Assembly: GCA_003644265.1 (NCBI GenBank)
Contig: QNBX01000106.1
Coordinates: forward strand, 1 to 16,044
DNA: 16,044 nt
Source: Planctomycetota bacterium
Lineage (GTDB): Bacteria; Planctomycetota; B15-G4
Reading direction: 5' to 3'
Shown one piece after another: positions 1 through 7,435 of this stretch (position 1 is its first letter; each line of letters starts with the position of its first letter). Made by a program: the position numbers and the translations under genes. Below the pieces are notes generated by a model. It ran no database searches and was not told where the DNA came from. It saw only the letters and a program-made list of their open reading frames with translations.

Positions 1-1
1 C

Positions 2-172
2 GACGGCGCCGAGGACCTCGACGCTGACTCGGCCTGCAAGGGCTACTCGCACGGCGACGGCTACGCACACTGCGACCGCTACAAGCACTGCGACGGCTAC
101 GCGCACCGCGGCGACCCGCACTGCGAGGGCTACGCACACGGCCACGGCGACCCGGACCGCGACGAGGGCTGA
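2..172 (+). CDS. 3' end of an unrecognised gene with a Cys/His/Tyr-rich hexapeptide repeat tail (partial)
   Basis: Only the last 56 codons are in the window; the reading frame enters at base 2 and stops at TGA 170-172. I do not recognise the family. The visible part starts acidic (DGAEDLDADSA), then runs through a six-residue repeat of consensus G-Y-A-H-C-D at residues 14-37 of the fragment (GYSHGD, GYAHCD, RYKHCD, GYAHRG). A DPHCE spacer, one more GYAHGH unit and an acidic end follow. Of 56 codons only three do not end in G or C, as in the real genes here, and the stop falls before the convergent gene at 239. Because the repeat has a period divisible by three, part of that codon bias could be a by-product. 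The spaced Cys and His residues could bind metal or form disulphides, but this is a guess. The frame one base later reads a Thr/Ala repeat and overlaps the next gene, so I consider it less likely. Confidence 0.45.
   Translation, partial: DGAEDLDADSACKGYSHGDGYAHCDRYKHCDGYAHRGDPHCEGYAHGHGDPDRDEG
41..151 (+). repeat. Degenerate 18-nt coding repeat (GYAHCD units)
   Basis: Four consecutive imperfect 18-nt units at 41-112 have the core GGCTACGCACACTGCGAC. A 15-nt spacer and a fifth unit follow. At the base level there is also a looser 6-nt periodicity. The units lie in the frame of the partial gene ending at 172 and encode its six-residue repeat. Confidence 0.6.
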
Positions 173-238
173 GGGCGAGGGCCGCTCCCGTGCTTGGCTC
201 GTGGGTCGGCCGACGCCCTACGCGATGTCAGGCCGGAG

Positions 239-1465
239 TCACGGTCCGAGCAGTTCCGCATCGGTGACAGCGTCCATGAGCGCCCGGGCCAGCGCGCTGT
301 GACCGTGGGCGGTGAAGTGGCCCATGTCACCCAACAGGTGCAGCGACTGCTCCGCTGACGCCAGCTCGTCCCCTCGATGAGTCCTCCCGGCGCTGTCGGT
401 CCAGGTCAACGTTGTCAGGTCGTGGGTGGTCCCTAGCTCCATGCCTGTGGCGCGTAGGTCGGCCAGCACCGGCGCCATGCCCTGCTCGAACAGCGGCCAG
501 GGCGAGACGCGCAGCACCCGCGGCCGGCGCTCCCAGGCCCAACCGGCCCAGAATGAGTCGGCGTCCATGACCTTGGGCCTGAAGTGCCGACGCCAGCGGG
601 GCAGGGCCATGATGGCCAGGCGCCCACCGTCCTGCTCGACCTGCTCCAGCAGGCCCTGCATGCGCTCGCCGGCCAGCCGCCACCAGCGGCGGTTGTCGCG
701 CTTGAAGGGCTGCTCGGTGATGCTCAGGTCGAGCGCCGCCCAGTCCCGGAACCGGAGAGGAAGCTCGTCCGGGGTTGGCCCGAGGGAGCGCACGCTCTCG
801 GCGGCCTTGGGGGGCACCGGCGGCAGCCAGCGGTCGATCACGTGCCGCTCGAGCATGTCGTAGGTGGCGCTGCGCAGGACCCAGGTGCGGAAGTCGTAGT
901 CGGCGTCATCCGCCGAGGGCCGCATGGGCATGATGTCGTGGGGATGAAACGGCACCACCAGCAGGTCGGGGCGCCAGCGCGCGGCGATGTCGTCGTAGAC
1001 CCGGGCCATCTGCTCGAAGACGTAGCCCTGCACCGCAAAGTTCATCACCAGGGCCCGGCGGTCGTCTCCGCGCGAATCGAGTTCCACTTGGAGCAGGCGC
1101 TCGAGTTGCCGGCTGTAGACACCCTCGATGGGCACCGACGTACCGAAGCTCATGGAGTTGCCCAGCACGGCCACGCGGAACAGGGTCTCGTCCTTCTGCC
1201 ACGCGCCGTCCGGGCCGCGCTGAGGCGCCTCCCACTCCCGGTCGCGGAAGCCCTCGCTGTTGATGGACTCCACCACGGTCAGATCGCGCCCGCGGGCGTC
1301 CTGTGAGGGCAGCATGCGCCAGCCGTAGCGCTCGCTCTGCTCGTTGACCGTCCACCAGCCGAAGCCGCCCACGTGCTTGAGCGTCAGCTCCGTGCCCACC
1401 AGGCACAGCAACACCACCAGCGTGCGTGCGCCGATGAGTTGCTGGGGGGAGTTCACGGGCTTCAT
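239..1465 (-). CDS. Membrane-anchored SGNH/GDSL-like hydrolase, partner of the MBOAT acyltransferase
   Basis: This 408-residue protein has a hydrophobic N-terminal segment (about residues 10-28) that would act as signal anchor, placing the domain outside the cytoplasm. SGNH-fold landmarks occur in order: INSEGFRD (68-75), the nucleophile block VLGNSMSFG with Ser104, the NFAVQGY block (142-148), the strand FHPHDI (173-178), and a C-terminal D-x-x-H dyad, Asp380-Met-Gly-His383, followed by FTAHGHSALA. Two blocks deviate from consensus: GDS is GNS, and the usual Asn-Asp of block III is His-Asp. The family includes esterases and the AlgJ/AlgX-type proteins that work with MBOAT proteins to O-acetylate polysaccharides. 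Its ATG lies one nucleotide after the stop of the MBOAT gene, so translation is probably coupled and a shared task is likely. The natural substrate cannot be read from the sequence. Confidence 0.85.
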   Translation of the reverse strand: MKPVNSPQQLIGARTLVVLLCLVGTELTLKHVGGFGWWTVNEQSERYGWRMLPSQDARGRDLTVVESINSEGFRDREWEAPQRGPDGAWQKDETLFRVAVLGNSMSFGTSVPIEGVYSRQLERLLQVELDSRGDDRRALVMNFAVQGYVFEQMARVYDDIAARWRPDLLVVPFHPHDIMPMRPSADDADYDFRTWVLRSATYDMLERHVIDRWLPPVPPKAAESVRSLGPTPDELPLRFRDWAALDLSITEQPFKRDNRRWWRLAGERMQGLLEQVEQDGGRLAIMALPRWRRHFRPKVMDADSFWAGWAWERRPRVLRVSPWPLFEQGMAPVLADLRATGMELGTTHDLTTLTWTDSAGRTHRGDELASAEQSLHLLGDMGHFTAHGHSALARALMDAVTDAELLGP

Positions 1466-1466
1466 C

Positions 1467-2963
1467 CTAGAATTGGAAGTACACGAATGGGCTCAGGCCA
1501 GGGGGCCGCAGGGCAAAGAACAGCAGGATGGCCGCGGCCAGCACGAGGCCTTGCAGCGCGGCGGGAGTGGCGACCCAGCGCGCCTCGGTGCGCGTGAGCC
1601 AGCGCTCGGGCATGAGGTGCGTGGCGTAGCCCAGCAACATGACCAGCAGGACTTGCCAGGGGATGGAGCGCAGCGCACCTGCGCCGGGGAACATGAGCGC
1701 CAGGCCCCGCGGGCCACTCTCCAGGCTGGGCAGCCCCGCGCTCCAGTCGCCCAGGCGCGAGACGGCCACGCCGAACTGCGACAGGTCCTGGCAGCGGAAC
1801 AGCACCATCGAGAAGGCCACCACGTGGAAGGTGAAGGCCCAGCCCAGGAGGCGCACGAACCAGCGGTCGGGCAGCTTGCCGCCGGGCAACACCTGCCGGA
1901 TCAGCCGCACCAGGGCCAGCCAGGCGCCGTGGTACATGCCCCACAGCACGTAGGTCCAGGCCGCGCCGTGCCACAGGCCCACCAGGGTCCAGGCCACGAA
2001 GGCGTTGCGGCAGGCCTTGAGCAGCCCGGCCCGGCTGCCGCCCATGCCGATGTAGACGTAGTCGCCAAACCAGCTCGACATGGAGATGTGCCAGCGCGCC
2101 CAGAAGCCCTCCAGGTTGATGGCCTTGAAGGGTGCATCGAAGTTCTTCTTGAGTTCGAACCCGAGCACGCGCGCGCTGCCGATGGCGATGTCGCTGTACC
2201 CGGCGAAGTCGCCGTAGAGCTGCAGCGCGTAGGCGTAGGTCACCAGGATCAGGGCCGGCGCCCCGAGCTGCCCCAGCGACTGTCCGTCGGCGAAGGCGAC
2301 GTCGACCACATGTGCCCCCAGCACGTCGGCCATGAGCAGCTTCTTGACCATGCCGCGCAGGATCTGGAACAGCCCCGACGAGACCCGCGACGGCTCCAGC
2401 TTGGGCGGGTTCTCGAGCTGCGGCATGAAGTCCACCGCGCGCACGATGGGCCCCGCCACCAGCTGCGGGAAGAACGACACGAACAGCGCAAAGTCGAGGA
2501 ACCGGTTGCTGGCCCGCATGCGCCCCTTGTAGATGTCGATGGTGTAGCTGAGCGTCTGGAAGGTGTAGAAGCTGATGCCCACCGGCAGCGCAACGTCCAG
2601 GTGCCACAGCTCGGCGTCCATGCCCATGCGCGTGAACAGCGCCTCGAAGCCGTCCACGAAGAAGTCGAAGTATTTGAAGACCCCCAGCATGCCGAGGTTG
2701 CTGGTGAGGCTCATGGCCAGCCAGCGCCGGGCGCCGCGCTTGTCGCCGCGCTCGCGGGCCCGGTCGATACCGAGCCCTGCGAAATAGTCCACCACCGTGC
2801 TGATGGCCAGCAGGCTGGTGTAGCCCCAGTGCGCCTGGCCGTAGAACCAGTAGCTCGCCACCAGCACCATGGAGTGGCGCCACGAGCGCCGGTCGCGCCA
2901 CGTCCAGAACAGGACGTACACGGTCCACAAGAAGAGCAGGTAGCTGAACGAGTTGAAGAGCAC
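1467..2963 (-). CDS. MBOAT family O-acyltransferase (AlgI/DltB-like)
   Basis: This 498-residue polytopic membrane protein has the hallmarks of the AlgI/DltB branch: LPVGISFYTFQTLSYTID (126-143), FFPQLVAGPIVR (164-175), LQLYGDFAGYSDIAIG (247-262), FDAPFKAINLEGFWARWHIS (275-294) and LVGLWHGAAW (327-336), with the catalytic-type His332 and the second conserved His292. Such proteins pass an acetyl or other acyl group across the membrane to an extracellular acceptor, usually with an SGNH partner like the gene immediately downstream. I chose the GTG start at 2963: it begins MLFNSFSYLLFLWTVY, the typical N terminus of the family, and has GGAGAAG 11 nt upstream. The frame stays open to 3293, but that extension is Arg/Ala-rich, lacks membrane segments and overlaps the divergent gene at 3181. 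Acceptor and acyl donor are unknown. Confidence 0.93.
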   Translation of the reverse strand: MLFNSFSYLLFLWTVYVLFWTWRDRRSWRHSMVLVASYWFYGQAHWGYTSLLAISTVVDYFAGLGIDRARERGDKRGARRWLAMSLTSNLGMLGVFKYFDFFVDGFEALFTRMGMDAELWHLDVALPVGISFYTFQTLSYTIDIYKGRMRASNRFLDFALFVSFFPQLVAGPIVRAVDFMPQLENPPKLEPSRVSSGLFQILRGMVKKLLMADVLGAHVVDVAFADGQSLGQLGAPALILVTYAYALQLYGDFAGYSDIAIGSARVLGFELKKNFDAPFKAINLEGFWARWHISMSSWFGDYVYIGMGGSRAGLLKACRNAFVAWTLVGLWHGAAWTYVLWGMYHGAWLALVRLIRQVLPGGKLPDRWFVRLLGWAFTFHVVAFSMVLFRCQDLSQFGVAVSRLGDWSAGLPSLESGPRGLALMFPGAGALRSIPWQVLLVMLLGYATHLMPERWLTRTEARWVATPAALQGLVLAAAILLFFALRPPGLSPFVYFQF

Positions 2964-3180
2964 GGCGGGTGGGGCTTCTCCGGGCGCTGAGGGCTGCTGA
3001 GCACCGGTGCGGCGAACGCGCGTCGGGCGGGCTCGGAGGGAGACTATCAGCCTCCAGGGGGCGATGCCCTCGCGCGCCTCCCGGGCAGGGGCTCGGCGCG
3101 TGGCTACTCCCGGAGCCCCTTTCCATTGGCTATCGTGCACGGCCCCCTCTCCCGACCCGTAACGCGAGCCTCGCCCCGCC
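2964..3180. promoter_or_regulatory. Divergent intergenic region with weak promoter candidates
   Basis: These 217 nt separate the MBOAT gene (minus) from the aminotransferase gene (plus) and should hold both promoters. The best -10-like boxes I see are GATAGT on the minus strand (3048-3043) and TATCGT on the plus strand (3131-3136). Neither has a recognisable -35 element at the expected distance. The aminotransferase ATG at 3181 lacks a clear Shine-Dalgarno sequence; the bases before it are C-rich. The calls are tentative because promoter rules of the host are not known. Confidence 0.25.
2975..2981 (-). promoter_or_regulatory. Ribosome binding site of the MBOAT gene
   Basis: GGAGAAG on the minus strand, 11 nt before the GTG at 2963. 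It decides the start of this gene in favour of the GTG over upstream ATG codons in the same open frame. Confidence 0.6.
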
Positions 3181-4320
3181 ATGACCGCCACCCGCGTGAA
3201 GGTGCCCCTGCTCGACCTCAAGGCGCAGTACGCGCCCATCCGCGACGAGGTCCACGCTGCCGTGGACGAGGTGCTCGACTCCATGGCCTTCATCAGCGGG
3301 CCCTACGTCGAGAAGCTCGAGCGCGAGATCGCCGACTACGTGGGCGCCAAGCACGGCATCGGCGTGTCGTCCGGCACGGACGCCTTGCTGGTGGCCTTCA
3401 TGGCCCTCGGCATCGGCCCCGGTGACGAGGTCATCACGAGCTCCTACACGTTCTTTGCCACCGTGGGCTGCATCGACCGCCTGGGCGCCACGTGTGTGTA
3501 CGTGGACATCGACCCAGCGACCTACAACCTGGACGTGTCCCGGGTCGAGGCGGCCATCACCGAGCGCACCAAGGCCATCGTGCCGGTGCACCTCTTTGGT
3601 CAGTGCGTCGACATGACCGCCCTGGGCGAGATCGCGCAGCGCCACCAGATCCCGCTGGTGGAGGACGCGGCCCAGGCCCTGAGCGCCGCCGACACGGGCG
3701 GCCGCATGGCCGGGTCCATGGGCGCGGCCGCCTGCTTCTCGTTCTATCCCAGCAAGAACCTGGGGGCCGCGGGCGACGGCGGCATGATCACCACCAACGA
3801 CGACGAGCTGGCGCACAAGATGCGCATCATGCGCAACCACGGCATGGAGCCGGCCTACCACCACGAGATCATGGGCGGCAACTTCCGCCTGGACGGCATC
3901 CAGGGCGCGGTGCTGAGCGTCAAGCTGCCGTACCTCGACGGCTGGACCGAGGGCCGCCGCAAGAACGCGGCCGAGTACCGCCAGCGCTTCGCCGACGTCG
4001 GGCTCAGCGAGCACGTGCAGCTGCCCTTCGAGCGCCCGGGCGTCAAGCACATCTACAACCAGTTCGTGATCCGCATGCCCGCCGCGCAGCGCGACCCGCT
4101 CATGCAGCACCTGCGCGCGCACGACGTGGGCTGCGCCGTGTACTACCCCAGCGGCTGCCACACCCAACCCTGCCTGGCGCACCACGGCTATAGCGAGGGC
4201 GACCTGCCCCTGACCGAGGCGGCCGCGCTCGAGACCCTGGCCATCCCGGTCTTCGGCGAGCTGACCGACGAGCAGAAGGACGCGGTGGTCGACACCACGC
4301 GCGCCTTCTTTGCCGGGTGA
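3181..4320 (+). CDS. DegT/DnrJ/EryC1/StrS family PLP-dependent sugar aminotransferase
   Basis: At 379 residues it has the normal family length. It begins with the signature VPLLDLKAQY (8-17). Cofactor-site motifs follow: SSGTDALL (63-70) for phosphate binding, PLVEDAAQALSA (158-169) with Asp162 for the pyridine nitrogen, and SFYPSKNLGA (187-196) with the Schiff-base Lys192. The C-terminal part, HIYNQFVIRM then VYYPSGCHTQPC, is the usual substrate-side region. These enzymes transfer an amino group from glutamate to a keto-nucleotide-sugar in the cytoplasm; the N terminus resembles the WbpE-like branch that acts on 3-keto uronic acid derivatives, but the exact sugar cannot be assigned. It is divergent from the MBOAT/SGNH pair and 38 nt ahead of an asparagine synthetase family gene on the same strand, so a role in an exported polysaccharide is likely. 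Confidence 0.93.
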   Translation: MTATRVKVPLLDLKAQYAPIRDEVHAAVDEVLDSMAFISGPYVEKLEREIADYVGAKHGIGVSSGTDALLVAFMALGIGPGDEVITSSYTFFATVGCIDRLGATCVYVDIDPATYNLDVSRVEAAITERTKAIVPVHLFGQCVDMTALGEIAQRHQIPLVEDAAQALSAADTGGRMAGSMGAAACFSFYPSKNLGAAGDGGMITTNDDELAHKMRIMRNHGMEPAYHHEIMGGNFRLDGIQGAVLSVKLPYLDGWTEGRRKNAAEYRQRFADVGLSEHVQLPFERPGVKHIYNQFVIRMPAAQRDPLMQHLRAHDVGCAVYYPSGCHTQPCLAHHGYSEGDLPLTEAAALETLAIPVFGELTDEQKDAVVDTTRAFFAG

Positions 4321-4358
4321 GCTGCGCCTGCGCCCCACGGCCGAGGGGCTGAGCCGAC

Positions 4359-6242
4359 GTGTGCGGCATCGCCGGCAAGGTCTTGTTCGATGCGGCCGCG
4401 CCGGCGCCCGTGGAGCTGGTGGCGGCCATGACCGCGGCCCTGGCCCACCGCGGGCCGGACGGTCAGGGCCTGGCCTCTCAGGGGCCCGCCGCGTTCGGCC
4501 ATCGGCGCCTGTCGATCGTGGACCTGTCGGCGGCAGGAGCTCAGCCCATGCTGCGCGAGGGCGGCGAGCTCATGGCCGTCATCAACGGCGAACTCTACAA
4601 CCACGAGGCCCTGCGCGATGACTTGCGCGCGGCCGGGCACAGCTTCGCCGGCCGCTGCGACAGCGAGGTGCTGCTGCCGCTCTACCTCGAGCACTGGGAG
4701 CGCGAGGGCCCCGACTTCGTGGCCCGCCTGGAGGGCATGTTCGCCTTCGCCATCTGGGACGGTCGTCATCGGCGCCTGGTGCTGGGCCGCGATCGCAGCG
4801 GCCAGAAGCCCGTGACCTACTGCGCCACCGAGCGCGGGCTGTCGTTTGCCAGCGAGCTGCCCGCCCTGCGGCACGACCCCGACCTCGACACCACCCCCGA
4901 CGACCAGGCCCTGGCGGACTTCCTGGCGTTTCGCTGCGTGCCCCATCCGGCCACGGCCTGGCGCGGCGCCGCCAAGCTGCCGCCGGCTCACGTGCTGGTG
5001 GCGCAGGGCGGCCGCATCAGCACGCAGCGCTACTGGCGCCTGGCGCCGGGGCCCGAGCGCGGCCCCTCCCTGGACGAGGCCGCCGAGGAGCTGGCGCCGC
5101 TGCTGGCCGCGGCCGTGCGCCGCCGGCTCATGGCCGACGTGCCCCTGGGTGCCCTGCTATCGGGGGGCGTGGACAGCGCCGCTGTGGTGGCGCTCATGGC
5201 GCGCGAGGGCGCCGGGCGCGTGTCCACCTTCAGCATGGGCTTCGACGACCCGGCCTACGATGAGACCAGCGACGCGCGCCGGGTGGCGCGGCTGTTCGAC
5301 ACGGATCACAGCGAGCGCATCGTGCGGCCCGACGCGCTGGAGCTGCTGGACCGCGTGCTGGCCCACCACGGCGAGCCCTTCGCCGACGCCAGCGCCCTGC
5401 CGACCTTCCTGGTGAGCGAGCTCGCGGCCGAGCACGTCAAGGTGGTGCTCAGCGGCGACGGCGCCGACGAGGCCTTCGGCGGCTACGATCGGCACCGGGC
5501 CCTGCTGCTGGCGGGGCACCTGGAGGGGCCCGTCACGCGCCGCCTGATCGCGCTGGCGGCCCGCGTCACGGCTCTGGGAGGCGTGGGCGGGCAGCGCTCA
5601 CTCTCGGCGCGCCTGGGCCGCTTCGCCGACGCCCTGGCGGCCTGCCCGCGCCGACGCAACCACGCCTGGCGCCTGGCCGGGTCCGCCGCGCGTCTCACCA
5701 GCCTGCTCAGTCCCGAGGGCGCCCTGCGCCTGGGCACGCCCGCACACTACGGCCCCGACGTCCCCGGGCCGCTCTCGCTCAACGAGGCCCTGCTGCTGGA
5801 CAGCGAGCGCTACCTGCCTGACGACATCCTGATCAAGGTCGACGTCGCCTCCATGGCCAGCTCGGTGGAGGCCCGGGCGCCCTTCCTCGACCAGCGCGTG
5901 CTGGAGTTTGCCGCCTCCCTGCCCTCCGCGCTCAAGGCCTCGCCGCGGGTGGGCAAGCGGGTGCTGCGCCGCGCCCTGTCCCGGCTGCTGCCCGCCGACG
6001 TGCTCAGCGGCAAGAAGCGCGGCTTCGGCGTGCCGCTCGACCGCTGGCTGGCCGGCCCGCTGCTGCCGCACCTGCGCGAGGTGTTGCTCTCGCCCCGGGC
6101 CGCCGCGCGCGGGCTCTTCGACCGCGTCGCCGTGGAACGCCTGATCGACGCCCACGCCGCCGGCAAGCTTGCAGCCCACGAGCAGCTCTATACCCTGCTG
6201 GTTCTTGAACGCTGGTTCCTGGCTGAGGAGACGACCCCGTGA
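4359..6242 (+). CDS. asnB: Asparagine synthetase (glutamine-hydrolysing) family protein
   Basis: The protein has 627 residues and two complete domains. The N-terminal class II glutamine amidotransferase has Cys2 directly after the initiator (MCGIAGK), RGPDGQG (31-37), HRRLSIVD (48-55), INGELYNH (75-82) and Asp101. The C-terminal ATP-pyrophosphatase domain has LLSGGVDS (266-273), SGDGADEAFGGY (365-376), the segment LIKVDVASMASSVEARAPFLD and KRGFGVPLDRWL. The initiator is GTG at 4359: Cys2 must follow it for catalysis, and GAGGGG lies 10 nt upstream. The enzyme uses glutamine and ATP to amidate aspartate. Homologues inside polysaccharide loci can instead amidate uronic acids, and the DegT neighbour makes that a real option here. 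The symbol names the family, not a proven substrate. The stop overlaps the start of orn by 4 nt. Confidence 0.92.
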   Translation: MCGIAGKVLFDAAAPAPVELVAAMTAALAHRGPDGQGLASQGPAAFGHRRLSIVDLSAAGAQPMLREGGELMAVINGELYNHEALRDDLRAAGHSFAGRCDSEVLLPLYLEHWEREGPDFVARLEGMFAFAIWDGRHRRLVLGRDRSGQKPVTYCATERGLSFASELPALRHDPDLDTTPDDQALADFLAFRCVPHPATAWRGAAKLPPAHVLVAQGGRISTQRYWRLAPGPERGPSLDEAAEELAPLLAAAVRRRLMADVPLGALLSGGVDSAAVVALMAREGAGRVSTFSMGFDDPAYDETSDARRVARLFDTDHSERIVRPDALELLDRVLAHHGEPFADASALPTFLVSELAAEHVKVVLSGDGADEAFGGYDRHRALLLAGHLEGPVTRRLIALAARVTALGGVGGQRSLSARLGRFADALAACPRRRNHAWRLAGSAARLTSLLSPEGALRLGTPAHYGPDVPGPLSLNEALLLDSERYLPDDILIKVDVASMASSVEARAPFLDQRVLEFAASLPSALKASPRVGKRVLRRALSRLLPADVLSGKKRGFGVPLDRWLAGPLLPHLREVLLSPRAAARGLFDRVAVERLIDAHAAGKLAAHEQLYTLLVLERWFLAEETTP

Positions 6243-6838
6243 CCGCGCCCCCGACCGCGCCCCGAAGTGACCTGCTGTGCTGGATCGACCTGGAGATGAC
6301 TGGTCTCGATCCCCAGCAGAACGTGGTCATCGAGATCGCGACCCTGATCACCGACGCCAAGTTGGAACTGGTGGCCGAGGGCCCCGAGATCATCATGCGC
6401 GCCAGCGAGGAGCACCTCGGGCGCATGATCCCGATCGTCAAGGACATGCACACCAAGTCGGGTCTGGTCGAGCGCGTGCGCGCCTCGACCATGACCATGG
6501 CGGACGCCGAGCGCGAGACGCTGGCCTTCCTCAAGCAGCACCTCAAGGAGAAGAAGGCGCCCCTGTGCGGCAACTCCATCTGGTGCGACCGCATGTTCCT
6601 CAAGCTGCAGATGCCGGCCATCGACGCCTGGCTGCACTACCGCTGCATCGACGTGAGCTCGTTCAAGGAGTGCGCCACGCGCTGGGGCGTGCGCTCCATT
6701 GCCGGGGCGCCGCGCAAGGGTGATCAGCACCGCGCCATGGGCGACATCAAGGAGTCCATCGCCGAGCTCAAGCACTACAAAGAGAAGTGGCTCAAGCCTC
6801 CGCCCGAGAAGCCCGCCAAGACGGAAGCGAGCGCGTGA
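6239..6838 (+). CDS. orn: Oligoribonuclease
   Basis: This 199-residue DEDDh 3'-5' exoribonuclease degrades 2-5 nt RNA fragments, and in many bacteria the dinucleotide pGpG from cyclic-di-GMP turnover. All five acidic/His positions are visible: Asp17 and Glu19 in WIDLEMTGLD, Asp117 in GNSIWCDRMFL, and His164 and Asp169 in HRAMGDIKESI. In the third motif the usual Gln before Asp is Cys and the residues after it are Arg-Met; the core is otherwise canonical. The start is GTG at 6239, overlapping the asparagine synthetase stop as GTGA, with GAGGAG 8 nt upstream. The last 15 or so residues are a Pro/Lys/Ala tail beyond the domain. A second GTGA overlap joins it to the EVE gene. Confidence 0.95.
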   Translation: MTAPPTAPRSDLLCWIDLEMTGLDPQQNVVIEIATLITDAKLELVAEGPEIIMRASEEHLGRMIPIVKDMHTKSGLVERVRASTMTMADAERETLAFLKQHLKEKKAPLCGNSIWCDRMFLKLQMPAIDAWLHYRCIDVSSFKECATRWGVRSIAGAPRKGDQHRAMGDIKESIAELKHYKEKWLKPPPEKPAKTEASA

Positions 6839-7332
6839 GCCCGGCAGCTCGCAAGGGCTACTGGTTGGTGAAGACCGAGCCCTCGGTCTACTCCATCGAC
6901 GACCTCGCGCGGGACGGCGTCAGCATGTGGGACGGCGTGCGTAACTATCAGGCGCGCAACAGCATGCGCGATGACATGCGGCCCGGCGACCGCGTGTTGG
7001 TCTATCACAGCAACGCCGACCCGCTCTGCGTGGCGGGCGTGGCCGAGGTGGCGGGGGAGGCCTATCCCGACCCCACCGCGTTCGACAAGCGCGACAAGCA
7101 CTTCGACCCCAAGTCCAAGGTCGAGAACCCCACTTGGGTGCTGGTGGACCTGAAGCACGTGGAGACGTTTGCCGTGCCGGTGACGCGCAAGCAACTGCTG
7201 GCCGAGGCGTCCCTGGCCGACATGGGCCTGCTGCAGAAGGGCAGCCGCCTGTCGGTGCAGCCCGTGCGCGCGGCCGAGTTCAAGCACGTGTTGGTCATGG
7301 CCAAGCGCGCGGGGCGCGGCGCCGGCGCCTGA
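6835..7332 (+). CDS. Single-domain EVE protein (PUA-like fold, modified-nucleic-acid reader type)
   Basis: The 165-residue product is essentially one EVE domain: GYWLVKTEPSVYSIDDL (8-24), MWDGVRNYQARN (31-42), GDRVLVYHS (51-59), then GVAEV, YPDPTAF and DPKS...NPTWVLVDL. Trp10, Trp32, Asn37 and Tyr57 correspond to conserved pocket positions. EVE belongs to the PUA superfamily, and some members read modified bases such as 5-methylcytosine derivatives; stand-alone bacterial members have no settled role. I placed the start at GTG 6835, which overlaps the orn stop as GTGA, has GGAAG 7 nt upstream and gives the usual N terminus; an ATG at 6787 would extend 16 residues inside orn. It ends with a short Gly/Arg/Ala tail. 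Confidence 0.92.
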   Translation: MSPAARKGYWLVKTEPSVYSIDDLARDGVSMWDGVRNYQARNSMRDDMRPGDRVLVYHSNADPLCVAGVAEVAGEAYPDPTAFDKRDKHFDPKSKVENPTWVLVDLKHVETFAVPVTRKQLLAEASLADMGLLQKGSRLSVQPVRAAEFKHVLVMAKRAGRGAGA

Positions 7333-7435
7333 GGCGGGGCTCCCAGGGCGCCGGGACGCCGCTGCGCGCGGGACCGGTTAGGCTGAGTCGAGCCAGCTGG
7401 CTCCGCCCGACCTGCCGCCCAGCACCGGAGTTGCC
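7333..7435 (+). promoter_or_regulatory. Probable promoter region of the protease gene with a palindrome
   Basis: The 103-nt gap between the EVE gene and the protease gene contains a weak -10-like TAGGCT at 7379-7384 and a perfect 14-nt palindrome GAGCCAGCTGGCTC at 7390-7403, about where transcription would start from that box. GGAG sits 5 nt before the ATG at 7436. No -35 box or terminator is clear. The palindrome could be an operator, but one of this length can arise by chance in GC-rich DNA of this size. Confidence 0.25.

Noticed and set aside
205..214. Palindrome GTCGGCCGAC between the first two convergent genes as a terminator.
   Set aside because: It has no loop, is only 10 nt long and has no T tract; chance is likely in this composition.
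3..302. Frame reading a Thr/Ala-rich repeat across the left-edge repeat region.
   Set aside because: Third positions contain many T, unlike other genes here, and the frame runs about 60 nt into the convergent SGNH gene. The frame ending at 172 fits better.
2964..3293. N-terminal extension of the MBOAT gene to an ATG at 3293.
   Set aside because: The extension is Arg/Ala-rich without family similarity and overlaps the aminotransferase gene; the GTG at 2963 has a Shine-Dalgarno and the expected N terminus.
3130..4338. Long open frame on the minus strand opposite the aminotransferase gene.
   Set aside because: It is a by-product of GC-rich third positions: it is Val/His/Gly-rich with no recognisable domain, and the plus-strand gene has every family motif.
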